In this document: in pieces, positions 47,245 to 56,183 of the stretch
Layout: each line of letters opens with the position of its first letter
Numbering within the stretch: the stretch's first letter is position 1
NCBI RefSeq assembly: GCF_014284235.1
Contig: NZ_JACOGD010000004.1
Span: 310,001 to 374,000, forward strand
DNA length: 64,000 bases
Reading direction: 5' to 3'
From: Cognatundibacterium curvum
Lineage (GTDB): Bacteria > Pseudomonadota > Gammaproteobacteria > Burkholderiales > Burkholderiaceae_D
Made by a program: the position numbers and the translations under genes
Notes under the pieces: generated by a model
Databases searched by the model: none
Seen by the model: the letters and a program-made list of their open reading frames with translations, nothing else
Told to the model about the DNA's origin: nothing

Positions 47245-49896
47245 TTACTCCGCCGCGTCGGCCTCGTCAGACGCGCCGCCATCGGCCGCAGCTGGTGCAT
47301 CCAGTACGTCCTGATCCGCATCAGTTTCAACGATGCGCTGCAAACCCGACAAGCTGGTGCCATCTTCCACCGCAATCAGAGTCACACCTTGGGTAGCACG
47401 GCCCATTTCACGAATTTCCGAGACGCGGGTACGGATCAGCACACCACCGGTAGTGATGAGCATGATTTCATCGCTGGTATCCACCAATGTCGCTGCCACC
47501 ACCTTACCGTTGCGCTCAGAAGTCTGAATCGCGATCATGCCTTTGGTGCCACGTCCATGACGGGTGTATTCCGTAATCGGGGTACGTTTTCCGAAGCCAT
47601 TTTCGGTAGCAGTCAGCACCGATTGCTGTTCATTTTCAGCGACCAATAACGCGATGACCTGTTGACCTTCATCCAGATTCATGCCGCGCACACCGCGCGC
47701 CGTACGGCCCATAGGACGCACATCGTTTTCATCGAAGCGCACCGCTTTACCAGCATCGGAGAACAACATCACATCGTGCTTACCATCGGTCAGCGCCGCA
47801 CCGATCAGGAAGTCGCCATCATCCAGATCGACTGCAATAATGCCGGCCTTACGTGGATTACTGAAGTCAGTCAACGGTGTTTTCTTCACGGTACCGAGGC
47901 TGGTAGACATGAACACGTAATGGTCTTCAGGGAAGCTGCGATTGTCACCCGACAAAGGCAGAATCACGGTAATTTTTTCGCCATCCTGCAGCGGGAACAT
48001 ATTCACGATAGGCTTGCCGCGCGAAGTGCGCGAACCTTGTGGTACTTCCCACACTTTGAGCCAGTACAGACGGCCACGGTTACTGAAGCACAGGATGTAA
48101 TCATGGGTATTCGCGACGAACAGCTGTTCGATCCAGTCATCATCCTTAGTTGCCGTCGCCTGCTTGCCGCGGCCGCCACGCTTCTGCGCGCGGTATTCAG
48201 ACAAAGGCTGAGACTTCATATAACCGGTGTGCGACAAGGTCACCACCATGTCTTGCGGCGTGATCAGATCTTCGGTTTCTAGATCGGTCGCATTGTGTGT
48301 GATTTCAGAGCGGCGTACATCTTTATTACCTTCGCCGTACTCATTACGCGCCAGCGTCAGCTCATCAGTAATGATGACTGTGACACGTTCAGGCTTAGAC
48401 AGAATATCCAGCAAATCGGCAATTTCAGCCATCACGTCTTTGTATTCATTGACGATCTTGTCCTGCTCCAGTCCGGTCAGGCGTTGCAGTCGCATCTGCA
48501 GGATTTCCTGCGCCTGGTCGTCAGACAGTTTATACAGGCCATCAGGCTGAATGCCGTAATGCTTAGGCAGGTTTTCAGGGCGGAAAGCCTCAATCCCACC
48601 AGGATTATCCGCCGCAGTACGGGTCAGCATTTCACGTACCATGGAGCTGTCCCAGGCACGTGTCATCAATTCCTGTTTCGCAATCGGTGGTGTTGGCGCT
48701 GCTTTGATAATCGCGATGAAATCGTCAATATTTGCCAGCGCGACCGCCAGACCTTCCAGCACATGACCGCGTTCGCGCGCTTTGCGCAATTCGAACACAG
48801 TACGGCGCGTCACCACTTCACGACGATGCGACAGGAAGCAAGACAGCATTTCCTTCAGGTTCAGCAATTTAGGCTGACCATTGACCAGCGCAACCATATT
48901 CATACCGAAGGTGTCTTGCAACTGAGTCTGCTTGTACAGATTATTCAGTACGACATCCGGTACTTCGCCGCGCTTGAGTTCGATCACAACGCGCATACCG
49001 GATTTATCCGACTCATCGCGGATATCGGAAATACCATCAAGCTTTTTGTCACGTACCAGTTCAGCGATACGTTCCAGCAGAGATTTCTTATTGACCTGGA
49101 AAGGCAACTCATCAACGATCAGCGCTGTACGATTATCTTTGCCAAACTCTTCAAAGTGGGTCTTGGCGCGCATAACCACGCGACCACGGCCAGTGCGGTA
49201 ACCATCGCGTACACCAGATACGCCATAGATAATGCCGCCGGTAGGGAAGTCTGGCGCAGGAATAATCTCGATCAATTCATCGATCGTACATTCCGGATTG
49301 CGCAAAACATGCAGGGCACCATTGATGGTCTCTGTGATGTTATGTGGCGGGATATTGGTCGCCATACCCACCGCAATACCGGAAGCGCCATTGATCAGCA
49401 GATTCGGGATGCGGGTAGGCAGTACAGAAGGCTCTTTTTCTTTGCCATCATAGTTAGGAACGAAATCAACCGTTTCCTTTTCTATGTCAGCCAGAATTTC
49501 ATTAGCGATCTTATCCAGGCGGCACTCGGTATAACGCATCGCCGCTGCATTATCGCCGTCGATGGAACCGAAGTTACCCTGCCCATCGACCAGGGTGTAA
49601 CGCAGCGAGAAGTCCTGCGCCATACGAACCAGGGTGTCATAAATGGAAGCATCACCGTGCGGGTGATACTTACCCATCACTTCACCCACCACGCGCGCGC
49701 ATTTTACAAACGGGCGGTTGTAGACATTATTCATTTCATGCATCGCGAACAGCACGCGGCGATGCACTGGCTTTAAGCCATCACGCACGTCCGGCAAAGC
49801 ACGCCCAACAATCACGCTCATCGCGTAATCGAGGTAGCTTTTGCGCATTTCTTCTTCAAGGGAAATCGGGAGTGTTTCTTTTGCGAATTGATCCAT
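47245..49896 (-). CDS. gyrA: DNA gyrase subunit A
   Basis: 883 residues from ATG 49896 ([20 protein letters not shown]); the upstream extension is not conserved. Catalytic Tyr122 is in [10 protein letters not shown]; the GyrA-box is QKRGGRG; the C-terminal beta-pinwheel follows. Introduces negative supercoils with GyrB. The quinolone-resistance region reads [10 protein letters not shown], so position 83 (E. coli numbering) is alanine, not serine or threonine. Heads the conserved gyrA-serC cluster. Confidence 0.97.
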   Translation of the reverse strand: MDQFAKETLPISLEEEMRKSYLDYAMSVIVGRALPDVRDGLKPVHRRVLFAMHEMNNVYNRPFVKCARVVGEVMGKYHPHGDASIYDTLVRMAQDFSLRYTLVDGQGNFGSIDGDNAAAMRYTECRLDKIANEILADIEKETVDFVPNYDGKEKEPSVLPTRIPNLLINGASGIAVGMATNIPPHNITETINGALHVLRNPECTIDELIEIIPAPDFPTGGIIYGVSGVRDGYRTGRGRVVMRAKTHFEEFGKDNRTALIVDELPFQVNKKSLLERIAELVRDKKLDGISDIRDESDKSGMRVVIELKRGEVPDVVLNNLYKQTQLQDTFGMNMVALVNGQPKLLNLKEMLSCFLSHRREVVTRRTVFELRKARERGHVLEGLAVALANIDDFIAIIKAAPTPPIAKQELMTRAWDSSMVREMLTRTAADNPGGIEAFRPENLPKHYGIQPDGLYKLSDDQAQEILQMRLQRLTGLEQDKIVNEYKDVMAEIADLLDILSKPERVTVIITDELTLARNEYGEGNKDVRRSEITHNATDLETEDLITPQDMVVTLSHTGYMKSQPLSEYRAQKRGGRGKQATATKDDDWIEQLFVANTHDYILCFSNRGRLYWLKVWEVPQGSRTSRGKPIVNMFPLQDGEKITVILPLSGDNRSFPEDHYVFMSTSLGTVKKTPLTDFSNPRKAGIIAVDLDDGDFLIGAALTDGKHDVMLFSDAGKAVRFDENDVRPMGRTARGVRGMNLDEGQQVIALLVAENEQQSVLTATENGFGKRTPITEYTRHGRGTKGMIAIQTSERNGKVVAATLVDTSDEIMLITTGGVLIRTRVSEIREMGRATQGVTLIAVEDGTSLSGLQRIVETDADQDVLDAPAAADGGASDEADAAE

Positions 49897-50740
49897 TGGC
49901 AGGCCGGCAAATAAAAGCTTGGTTAATTGGCAACATCCATATACAGGGTAACGCAGGCGAATATCAGCCAGTCTGCCGGTTCGCACACCTGTTCAGGCGG
50001 GAGCCACCATATCGCTGAGACTGCATTATTAAAGCCCCTGACTATATTGACGTTTAACTCTTGATTCTAACATGGCTAAGGCGTCTCAAGCGGCATAAAT
50101 GACAAAAGCAGACTTCACCTGCCCTGCTGCCGTTAGTGCGGCCAAAAATCGATGCGACAGATGAATGCCGCCAGCCAGAGAACCACAACCCCGCGAAGAC
50201 GCACAGCAAAACAACGGATTTTTCGCACAATATCTGTATCTGATTGGCAAATTGCGGAATTGAACTAATATAAAAGCTAAATCTGCTCATTTTGCAATTC
50301 GACACACTCATTGCAAGCAGACAAAAACCGATGCGCTATCACAACATGATGAAAGTACTCTGTCAGCTTTGAATCACTGCAACTCTTAAGCAAGAAGATA
50401 AAAACCGATTAAAATGCCGCATCGCAGCATCACTCACGACCCCAGGGAGATTGCTCCCCTAAAAACAGGAAATTAATTATCAATAAAATATCAAATGTAG
50501 ATTACTACGTTTAAATCACTTAGAATGCGTTGTGAATACACGACATATTTAACTAAGTGTTACTTTATGGTTTTATTCATATGGCATTCGACTGCATTCT
50601 CTATGGCAGAATGCTCCTTGATTGATAGAAAGCTTGTTTGACGAAATAGTAATGTCATCAAGCACGTGGTATCATCTGGTTTTATGCAGTATTTTGCGCA
50701 GTTTATCTGCGGTAATTAAATCTCACCCGAGAGGAGAAAT
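49897..50740. other. Noncoding region between gyrA and the OmpA gene
   Basis: About 840 bases, A/T-rich towards the OmpA gene, with no convincing gene; the open frame at 50054-50311 (minus) has no family likeness. A stem ACTTAG (50518-50523) / CTAAGT (50553-50558) with an inner GTTGTG/CACGAC-like pairing may be a structured element. The long leader before a highly expressed outer-membrane gene might carry regulation. Confidence 0.4.
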
Positions 50741-51403
50741 ATGAAAATTTTAGTTAAGCTCGTTATCGCAGCGTCCGCAGTTGCATCCTTTTCTGCTGCC
50801 GCGCAACAAGACATCAAAGCAAAGACACCTAACAGCGCATACGTTCAGGATGCACGCGGTGTAATCGCTCGTGACGCATTCGGTCTGTGCTGGCGCACTG
50901 GCTACTGGACACCTGCTGACGCAGTGCCAGGTTGCGACGCTCCTCTGGTTGTTGAAGCACCTAAAGCAGCTACACCTCCACCTCCAACTCCAGTAGTTAC
51001 TCCGGTTGTAGCACCAACACCAGTAGCTAAACCAGCACCGACATCTGAAAAAGTTACTTTCGCTGCTAGCGCACTGTTCGACTTTGACAAGTCTGTTCTG
51101 AAACCAGAAGGTAAAGCTCAGCTGGACGACATGGCATCCAAATTGAAAGCAATCAATCTGGAAGTTGTGATCGCAGTTGGTCATACTGACTCTGTTGGTA
51201 AAGATGCATACAACCAAAAACTGTCCATCCGTCGTGCTGAAGCGGTAAAAGCATACCTGGTCAGCAAAGGTATCGAAGCTAACCGTGTTTACACTGAAGG
51301 CAAAGGCAAAACACAACCTGTAGCTGACAACAAAACAGCTGAAGGCCGTGCTAAAAACCGTCGCGTTGAGATCGAAGTTGTTGGTACACGCAACGTAAAA
51401 TAA
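50741..51403 (+). CDS. OmpA-family outer-membrane protein
   Basis: 220 residues. Signal peptide MKILVKLVIAASAVASFSAA, a short region with two cysteines, a Pro/Val/Thr-rich linker (about residues 70-105) and a C-terminal OmpA/MotB peptidoglycan-binding domain (DFDKSVLKPEGKAQL; NQKLSIRRAEAVKAYLV; GRAKNRRVEIEV). It has no 8-strand barrel, only the periplasmic part, so it links the outer membrane to peptidoglycan. Strong ribosome site AGAGGAG; codon use biased like other highly expressed genes. Confidence 0.92.
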   Translation: MKILVKLVIAASAVASFSAAAQQDIKAKTPNSAYVQDARGVIARDAFGLCWRTGYWTPADAVPGCDAPLVVEAPKAATPPPPTPVVTPVVAPTPVAKPAPTSEKVTFAASALFDFDKSVLKPEGKAQLDDMASKLKAINLEVVIAVGHTDSVGKDAYNQKLSIRRAEAVKAYLVSKGIEANRVYTEGKGKTQPVADNKTAEGRAKNRRVEIEVVGTRNVK

Positions 51404-51423
51404 TCAGTCTCTGATTGTTTGAA

Positions 51424-51448
51424 AAGCCCCGCTTCGTGCGGGGTTTTT
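51424..51448 (+). terminator. Terminator after the OmpA gene
   Basis: CCCCGC / GCGGGG stem with loop TTCGT and a T run of six. Confidence 0.9.
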
Positions 51449-51741
51449 TATTTCCCCCACCAAATCAAGCTAGCTAATACGCAAAGCAAAGATGCTGCGC
51501 TGTGCCGCATTAAGCTTATCGCTACGTCAAAATTCCCACATTTTTTGCTGAATCATTTTCATCGGTGCAGGATTTTTTTTCATGCGCAACTGACAGGATC
51601 GCCGATAAAAAATATAGCTGATTTCTGCGCCAGCGCAGAAGCCACTACTTTCGTTTCAGGCAAAGTAAGCGGCTGCCGCTTGAATCGCCTACAATACGCT
51701 TTTTGCCTCTCGCGCCTATAAACTGCGCCAGTCAAACTACC
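51449..51741. other. Intergenic region upstream of ubiG
   Basis: About 290 bases, nothing recognised beyond the expected promoter region of ubiG. The open frame on the minus strand (51580-51798) overlaps ubiG and looks spurious. Confidence 0.4.
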
Positions 51742-52446
51742 ATGTCTACCTTGAACGCCGATCCAGCAGAAATTCAAAAATTCAGTGAACTTGCTCACCG
51801 CTGGTGGGACCCCAGTTCAGAATTCCGCCCTCTTCATGAAATCAATCCTTTACGCCTGGAGTGGATTAATCAACGCATTCCGCTGGCGGGTAAAAATGTG
51901 ATCGACGTCGGCTGCGGCGGCGGCATCCTGGCTGAATCGATGGCCAAAAAAGGTGCCACTGTGACCGGCATCGATTTATCAGAAAAAGCCTTAAATGTCG
52001 CCGATCTGCATAGCCTGGAATCGGGCGTACAAGTGCGCTACAAAATGATCGCGGCTGAAGAAATGGCTGAAGCAGAAACTGGGCAGTTCGATGTTGTGAC
52101 CTGCATGGAAATGCTGGAACACGTACCCGATCCAGCCTCTATCATCCGCGCCTGCACCAAACTGGTCAAACCGGGTGGCCATGTATTTTTCTCCACCCTG
52201 AACCGCAATCCTAAGTCCTATCTGTTCGCCATTATCGGTGCCGAATATGTACTGCAGATGCTGCCTAAGGGCACGCATGATTATGCGAAATTCATTACAC
52301 CGGCTGAGCTTTCGCAGGATATTCGCAATGCAGGTCTGGAACTCAAAATGATGAAGGGCCTGGGTTACAACCCCTTCACCAAAATGTACTCACTTAATAA
52401 CGATACCAGCGTCAATTACATGGTCGCCTGCGTACGTCCAGCCTGA
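51742..52446 (+). CDS. ubiG: Ubiquinone biosynthesis O-methyltransferase
   Basis: 234 residues from ATG 51742 ([20 protein letters not shown]). SAM-binding motif [16 protein letters not shown]; the family end motif [18 protein letters not shown]. Methylates two hydroxyls in ubiquinone synthesis. Followed by gph 81 bp later, the usual pair. Confidence 0.95.
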   Translation: MSTLNADPAEIQKFSELAHRWWDPSSEFRPLHEINPLRLEWINQRIPLAGKNVIDVGCGGGILAESMAKKGATVTGIDLSEKALNVADLHSLESGVQVRYKMIAAEEMAEAETGQFDVVTCMEMLEHVPDPASIIRACTKLVKPGGHVFFSTLNRNPKSYLFAIIGAEYVLQMLPKGTHDYAKFITPAELSQDIRNAGLELKMMKGLGYNPFTKMYSLNNDTSVNYMVACVRPA

Positions 52447-52456
52447 GCCCCTACTG

Positions 52457-52489
52457 CTGAGCGAACGGCTAAGTTCGCTGCTCGCTCAG
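52457..52489. repeat. Inverted repeat between ubiG and gph
   Basis: CTGAGCGA (52457-52464) and TCGCTCAG (52482-52489) with an inner GCGAAC/GTTCGC pairing. No T run, so probably not a simple terminator; could slow or stabilise the transcript. Confidence 0.5.
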
Positions 52490-52527
52490 CTATCGTCTGA
52501 TCACTGATTTTTCCTTCGTCATTACCT

Positions 52528-53205
52528 ATGCGTATTCCATCAGCCATATTGTTTGACCTCGACGGCACCCTGGCCGATACCGCACCCGATCTGGCTGCCG
52601 CCGTCAATACCATGCGCAGCCGACGCAATCTCGCGCCTGTGCATTACCTGACTTTGCGTCCTCAGGCATCCGCAGGTGCACGCGGCTTATTGCAGGCTGG
52701 TTTTCAGATCACACCCGAACATCCGGATTTTGAAGCGATGCGCACGGAATTTCTTGAGCAGTACGCATCCACGATTGCCGTCAACAGCAAATTGTTCGAA
52801 CACGTGCCCAGTTTGTTGCGTGGTCTGGATATGCTGGCACTGCCTTGGGGTATCGTGACCAATAAGGCAAAACGCCTGACCAATCCATTGATACCGCAAA
52901 TCGATTTGCAGGAAGCGCGCTGCGTGATTTCTGGCGACACTACGCCGCACGCCAAACCGCATCCGGCACCCTTGCTGGAAGCCGCAAGGCAATTAGGAAT
53001 ACGCTCGGAAGACTGCTGGTACGTCGGTGATGATTTGCGTGATATTCAGGCTGCTGAGGCCGCTGGCATGACCAGTATCGCCGCTGCCTGGGGTTATTGT
53101 GGCGCCACCGAACCAGCGCACTGGAAAGCAGATGCCATCGTCGACAGCCCACTGGAATTACTCGAACTGATACGCGCCAAACTGCAGCAGAAAAAACCTG
53201 CCTGA
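52528..53205 (+). CDS. gph: Phosphoglycolate phosphatase (HAD family)
   Basis: 225 residues. HAD motif I FDLDGTLADT (nucleophile Asp10, acid Asp12), motif II in VTNKAKR, motif IV GDDLRDIQAA. Removes phosphate from 2-phosphoglycolate, made during DNA repair. The ubiG-gph order is typical of proteobacteria. Substrate assignment follows family and context. Confidence 0.9.
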   Translation: MRIPSAILFDLDGTLADTAPDLAAAVNTMRSRRNLAPVHYLTLRPQASAGARGLLQAGFQITPEHPDFEAMRTEFLEQYASTIAVNSKLFEHVPSLLRGLDMLALPWGIVTNKAKRLTNPLIPQIDLQEARCVISGDTTPHAKPHPAPLLEAARQLGIRSEDCWYVGDDLRDIQAAEAAGMTSIAAAWGYCGATEPAHWKADAIVDSPLELLELIRAKLQQKKPA

Positions 53206-53210
53206 CAAGC

Positions 53211-53241
53211 TTGGACGCGAAGTCCCGTAATAGGTTATACT
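53211..53241 (+). promoter_or_regulatory. ssrA promoter
   Basis: TTGGAC (53211-53216) and TATACT (53236-53241) with a 19-base spacer, just past the gph stop and 12 bases before the mature tmRNA 5' end. The spacing is wide but the position fits. Confidence 0.55.
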
Positions 53242-53252
53242 AGCAGGGCTTT

Positions 53253-53612
53253 GGGGTCGACCAGGTTTCGACAGGGGTTGCAAAGCAGCGCAGGGCATAC
53301 CGAGGCCAGACTACCTCGTAAATACAATCTGAACTATATAACTGCAAACGATAACTCGTACGCATTAGCCGCTTAATACCGGCTAACCTTACACCACCTC
53401 TTCCCTAGGGTGGGCTGGCAACAGCAGTAAGGACATTCATAGGGAATCGTCTTGAACCGGGTTACTTGGCGCAAGATTAAATTTAAGGTAACTCGCTACA
53501 TTGCAGCGTGTGCGTCCGCGTCAATGTGGTTAAATCAAATGGCAGCACTAAGTATGTAGAACTGTCTGTAGAGTGCTTCTGGACGCGGGTTCGATTCCCG
53601 CCGACTCCACCA
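53253..53612 (+). ncRNA. ssrA: Transfer-messenger RNA (tmRNA)
   Basis: About 360 bases. The 5' end (GGGGTCGACC...) pairs with the 3' end (...GACTCCACCA) to form the tRNA-like acceptor arm, with a T-arm GGGTTCGATTCCC and the CCA encoded. The tag reading frame (53344-53376) encodes resume Ala then ANDNSYALAA and a TAA. tmRNA frees stalled ribosomes and marks the peptide for proteolysis. Prophages often integrate at its 3' end, and prophage genes follow here. Confidence 0.97.
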
Positions 53613-53712
53613 AAATATCATTTAAAATCAATGACTTACGATTTTAAGATTGTCATTAATTAGGGTTATTTGGGGCTGTTTAGGCTCCGCAATGACAACA
53701 AAATGACAGCAT

Positions 53713-53741
53713 AAAAAAAGCCCGGTTTTCCGGGCTTTTTT
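53713..53741. terminator. Bidirectional terminator at the prophage/chromosome edge
   Basis: AAAAAAAGCCCGG / CCGGGCTTTTTT, a strong stem with a TTT loop. It ends the minus-strand prophage transcript before ssrA and can stop reading from ssrA. Confidence 0.9.
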
Positions 53742-53746
53742 ACTTA

Positions 53747-53968
53747 CTAATCATCACCACCATTACATGCAAATGGCGGAATACCCGCCACCAGAGCAGC
53801 GCAGGCTAGCGCTGTACGCCGGTCAATAGTTACAGGCCTCCCGGTGGTGCGACTTTTACCAGTCAGCCAGTCTTTGTACGTTGCAAGGCTGACGCCTAGA
53901 GCCTCAGCAGCCCCGGCTTGCGTATAACCCATCTGGCTTTGCCAGGCACGCAGATTGTCAGGCGTCAT
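53747..53968 (-). CDS. Small helix-turn-helix prophage protein
   Basis: 73 residues with a Cro/C1-type helix-turn-helix (NLRAWQSQMGYTQAGAAEAL and LGVSLATYKDWLTGKSR). Last gene of a four-gene prophage block; its ATG overlaps the end of the gene upstream by 11 bp. May regulate the block's own promoter (inference). Confidence 0.7.
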   Translation of the reverse strand: MTPDNLRAWQSQMGYTQAGAAEALGVSLATYKDWLTGKSRTTGRPVTIDRRTALACAALVAGIPPFACNGGDD

Positions 53969-54374
53969 TATTAAAGTCCTTGTTTATCAACTTATTACGC
54001 CACTGGCTGGCTGCCCCCATGCTACAACCGTGCCGAGCACAAAATTGCTCAAGCGTTAATGATGCCAAGTCTGGCAACCTTGCGCCCCGCCAATCACCGG
54101 CGACCCAGCGCACTCCAATATCTGCCCGCATCCGCTTGATAGCATTGCGCCCACACGGCAAATCAACAGCAAACAACCTGGTACAAGACAGGTAATCCGC
54201 CAGCTCAACGGTCAATATGACAGCGACACCACACCCACCCCTGCCCCTCGCGGCAGATTGCGGCCATCCTAAAAGCAAATCAAAATCGTGCACAGTGGGA
54301 CGCGACTCGCGCACATCCCACAGATCACCACTCCAATCGGTTGCAGTGCCGATGATAGTAGCCTTACGCGCCAC
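53958..54374 (-). CDS. Prophage protein of unknown function
   Basis: 138 residues starting with GTG (VARKATIIGTATDW). The C-terminal part (LASLTLEQFCARHGCSMGAA) looks like a helix-turn-helix; the N-terminal part is Gly/Arg-rich with a WSGDLWDVRESRPTVHDFDL segment. No family recognised. Overlaps its neighbours by 11 bp on each side, showing tight translational coupling. Confidence 0.6.
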   Translation of the reverse strand: MARKATIIGTATDWSGDLWDVRESRPTVHDFDLLLGWPQSAARGRGGCGVAVILTVELADYLSCTRLFAVDLPCGRNAIKRMRADIGVRWVAGDWRGARLPDLASLTLEQFCARHGCSMGAASQWRNKLINKDFNNDA

Positions 54375-54594
54375 TTAATGCAGCCTTAACTTTACGCTGA
54401 TCCAACGGCCTGAGCGTATTGGCATTGATCTGGACGTATAAACCTGTTGCCGGCATCAACACAAGCGCACCAATATCGCCCTCACCACGAGCGACAGTCC
54501 CAACCGCCTGACTACCATCTGGCAAAGTATTTGCATAAAGCCGCCATGCACCACCATGATTGACGGTCAGGCGGCCACGGTTACCGTGGCCCAT
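54364..54594 (-). CDS. Small prophage protein of unknown function
   Basis: 76 residues (MGHGNRGRLTVNHGGAWRLY ... NTLRPLDQRKVKAALSGA). GAGGAG lies six bases before the ATG. Beta-rich by look; a short protein of this kind is common in Burkholderiales prophages but has no known role. Confidence 0.6.
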   Translation of the reverse strand: MGHGNRGRLTVNHGGAWRLYANTLPDGSQAVGTVARGEGDIGALVLMPATGLYVQINANTLRPLDQRKVKAALSGA

Positions 54595-54631
54595 AGCTAC
54601 TCCTCATAATATACGTTCATAATTTTGACGA

Positions 54632-54931
54632 TTAAGCACTTTTTGTTTTATCAAAATTTGAAATGAACTCGCTTGCTTCAGCCACCGTAAAATCATCCGC
54701 AAAGATCCAGACATCATTACCCCAAGCATCTGGCGCATATTGTTGATGGCGTTCCAAAACAAATTTTAGCTGCCCATCTTTAGGTGATATGTATGTTGAT
54801 TTGACAGCACCACCATATCCAGCATGTGGCACTTTGCCAGTAAGGTCTTCAACTTCGTCAACTTTGACTGTATTAGCGACAAAATCGGCATACCGCTCAG
54901 AGTCAAGGCCAACATAAATTAATGATTCCAT
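54632..54931 (-). CDS. Prophage cargo (moron-like) protein
   Basis: 99 residues from ATG 54931 (GGAG eight bases upstream; the longer frame lacks a site). MESLIYVGLDSERYADFVAN ... with WIFADDFTVAEASEFISNF near the end; acidic, no membrane segment. More A/T-rich than the tail genes. First gene behind its own promoter and the only one between the holin and the small overlapping genes. No family recognised. Confidence 0.6.
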   Translation of the reverse strand: MESLIYVGLDSERYADFVANTVKVDEVEDLTGKVPHAGYGGAVKSTYISPKDGQLKFVLERHQQYAPDAWGNDVWIFADDFTVAEASEFISNFDKTKSA

Positions 54932-54993
54932 TTTATTTCTCCACCCCTGATCCCGCGAGGCGCCGGTGACAGCATTGCGCTGTCGATGTGTGT

Positions 54994-55022
54994 ATATTAG
55001 GCTCAATTTGAGCTACATGCAA
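54994..55022 (-). promoter_or_regulatory. Sigma-70 promoter with a palindromic operator in the spacer
   Basis: On the minus strand TTGCAT and TAATAT are 17 bases apart. The spacer holds the palindrome GCTCAAATTGAGC (plus-strand 55001-55013; two 6-bp arms around one base). It lies about 60 bases before the start of the cargo gene. A 6-bp hairpin GACAGC/GCTGTC (54968-54984) lies at the expected transcript start. Confidence 0.6.
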
Positions 55023-55056
55023 GGACTATTTTAAGATTTTGTTGTTTAAAAAATAC

Positions 55057-55467
55057 CTACCGATTACCCTCCACCCCTTTTATCTTTTCCAGCGTCCGGT
55101 AACCACTCAAACCGAGCAACCCACCCAAGACAGTCAACATCTCACTGATGTCTAGCACCGGCACAACGACCGGATGGCCGGCTGCCGCCAGGACAAATGC
55201 CGCGACCGGCACAACGACGAACTTGACCGCAAATGCAAAACCACAGACCCAGCCGACGAAGGGGCGCCAGCCTGCGACGAATACGCTAGTGCTGGCAGCC
55301 TCAACTTTGTTGATATCCATCTGGCCGAGCATTTGCGCCAACTCGCCGGACTGCTGCAGCTTAAACAGCTCAAACTTGGCTGCATCAGCTTTTTCCGGGT
55401 CCGGCCAGAGCCGGTCTATCAATTTGCCGCCCACATCGAGAGCGGCGCTGATTGGATCGAGCGCCAT
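55057..55467 (-). CDS. Phage holin (3-TM, GTA-type)
   Basis: 136 residues. Amphipathic N-terminal half (DPISAALDVGGKLIDRLWPD; FELFKLQQSGELAQMLGQMD) and two to three transmembrane helices (about 65-85, 88-105, 108-122). Resembles the 3TM holin family first described for gene-transfer-agent release. Lies right after the GH24 lysozyme in the lysis group. Confidence 0.82.
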   Translation of the reverse strand: MALDPISAALDVGGKLIDRLWPDPEKADAAKFELFKLQQSGELAQMLGQMDINKVEAASTSVFVAGWRPFVGWVCGFAFAVKFVVVPVAAFVLAAAGHPVVVPVLDISEMLTVLGGLLGLSGYRTLEKIKGVEGNR

Positions 55468-55479
55468 ACCACCTCCTGA

Positions 55480-55923
55480 TTATTTTGGCATGATGCCGGT
55501 TTGCATGGCCTCAGACAGCCGCGTTGCACGGCCACCTACTTGTTTTGCCCATAGCGATGCGCGCATGCCCGTTGCCGCCGCAATGTAATCGCCACGCTGG
55601 GCATCTGCCAGCGTGTTTTTAAACTGCAGCAGACCCGATACACCCAGGTTAAACGCCATATTGGCAATCACACGTTGACGCACCTCATCGAGGCCGCGCC
55701 ACCAGGTGAGGCGCGTATCAAGATCAGCAAATAGCGCTTTCAGATCCGACGCCAGCACGGCCTTGATACGCGCATCAGTCATCGGGTATGCCTCACCAGG
55801 CAATGGATGCGCCTGAAGGTTATGCCCTACTCCTACTGTCAAGATACCTTTGGTATCCTTGTAAGGCGATGCACGCATACCCTCATCGCGGATCAGTTCC
55901 GCAATCAACAGATCGATCATCAT
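55480..55923 (-). CDS. Phage lysozyme (GH24 endolysin)
   Basis: 147 residues from ATG 55923, whose ATGA overlaps the stop of the upstream gene; the longer frame up to 56004 is not real. The T4-lysozyme triad is visible: Glu14 in RDEGMRAS, Asp23 in YKDTKG, Thr29 in ILTVGVGHN, with the E-8-D-5-T spacing. Cuts peptidoglycan at the end of the lytic cycle. No signal peptide, so it needs the neighbouring holin. Confidence 0.9.
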   Translation of the reverse strand: MMIDLLIAELIRDEGMRASPYKDTKGILTVGVGHNLQAHPLPGEAYPMTDARIKAVLASDLKALFADLDTRLTWWRGLDEVRQRVIANMAFNLGVSGLLQFKNTLADAQRGDYIAAATGMRASLWAKQVGGRATRLSEAMQTGIMPK

Positions 55924-56096
55924 TTGTGCCACCCCGTTGCAATCAGATAAAAATACACGCCCGCCACCAGTGCGCCCGCCGCTAACATCTTCAGGCTCCA
56001 CCATCCGAACTCAGCCAGCTTTTCATCCAGCCATTCCTTCAGCGCCTGCTTTAACGCCTCTTTCCCCGCTGCCTCTGCCAGCTCTTTACCCGACAT
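55920..56096 (-). CDS. Small one-TM prophage lysis-region protein
   Basis: 58 residues from ATG 56096 (GGGAGG five bases upstream). Charged amphipathic N-terminus (SGKELAEAAGKEALKQALKE) and one membrane helix (LKMLAAGALVAGVYFYLIA). Translationally coupled to the lysozyme by a 4-bp overlap. Could be a second holin or antiholin; no known family. Confidence 0.65.
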   Translation of the reverse strand: MSGKELAEAAGKEALKQALKEWLDEKLAEFGWWSLKMLAAGALVAGVYFYLIATGWHK

Positions 56097-56110
56097 TACC
56101 GCCTCCCCAA

Positions 56111-56136
56111 AAATAAAAGCCCGGACGAATCCGGGC
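56111..56136 (-). terminator. Terminator after the tail-fibre gene
   Basis: GCCCGGA / TCCGGGC stem (56119-56136) with a T-rich run on the minus strand. It separates the tail module from the lysis group. Confidence 0.75.
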
Positions 56137-56183
56137 ATAAAAAAACCGCTTTCGCGGCCCTGTCTTTTTTCTTTTCTAACGCC

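Noticed and set aside
48295-49776. 493-codon open frame on the plus strand
   Set aside because: Antisense to gyrA; product has no recognisable motifs.
50054-50311. 85-codon frame upstream of gyrA
   Set aside because: No homology recognised, no good start site, and unusual composition; treated as noncoding.
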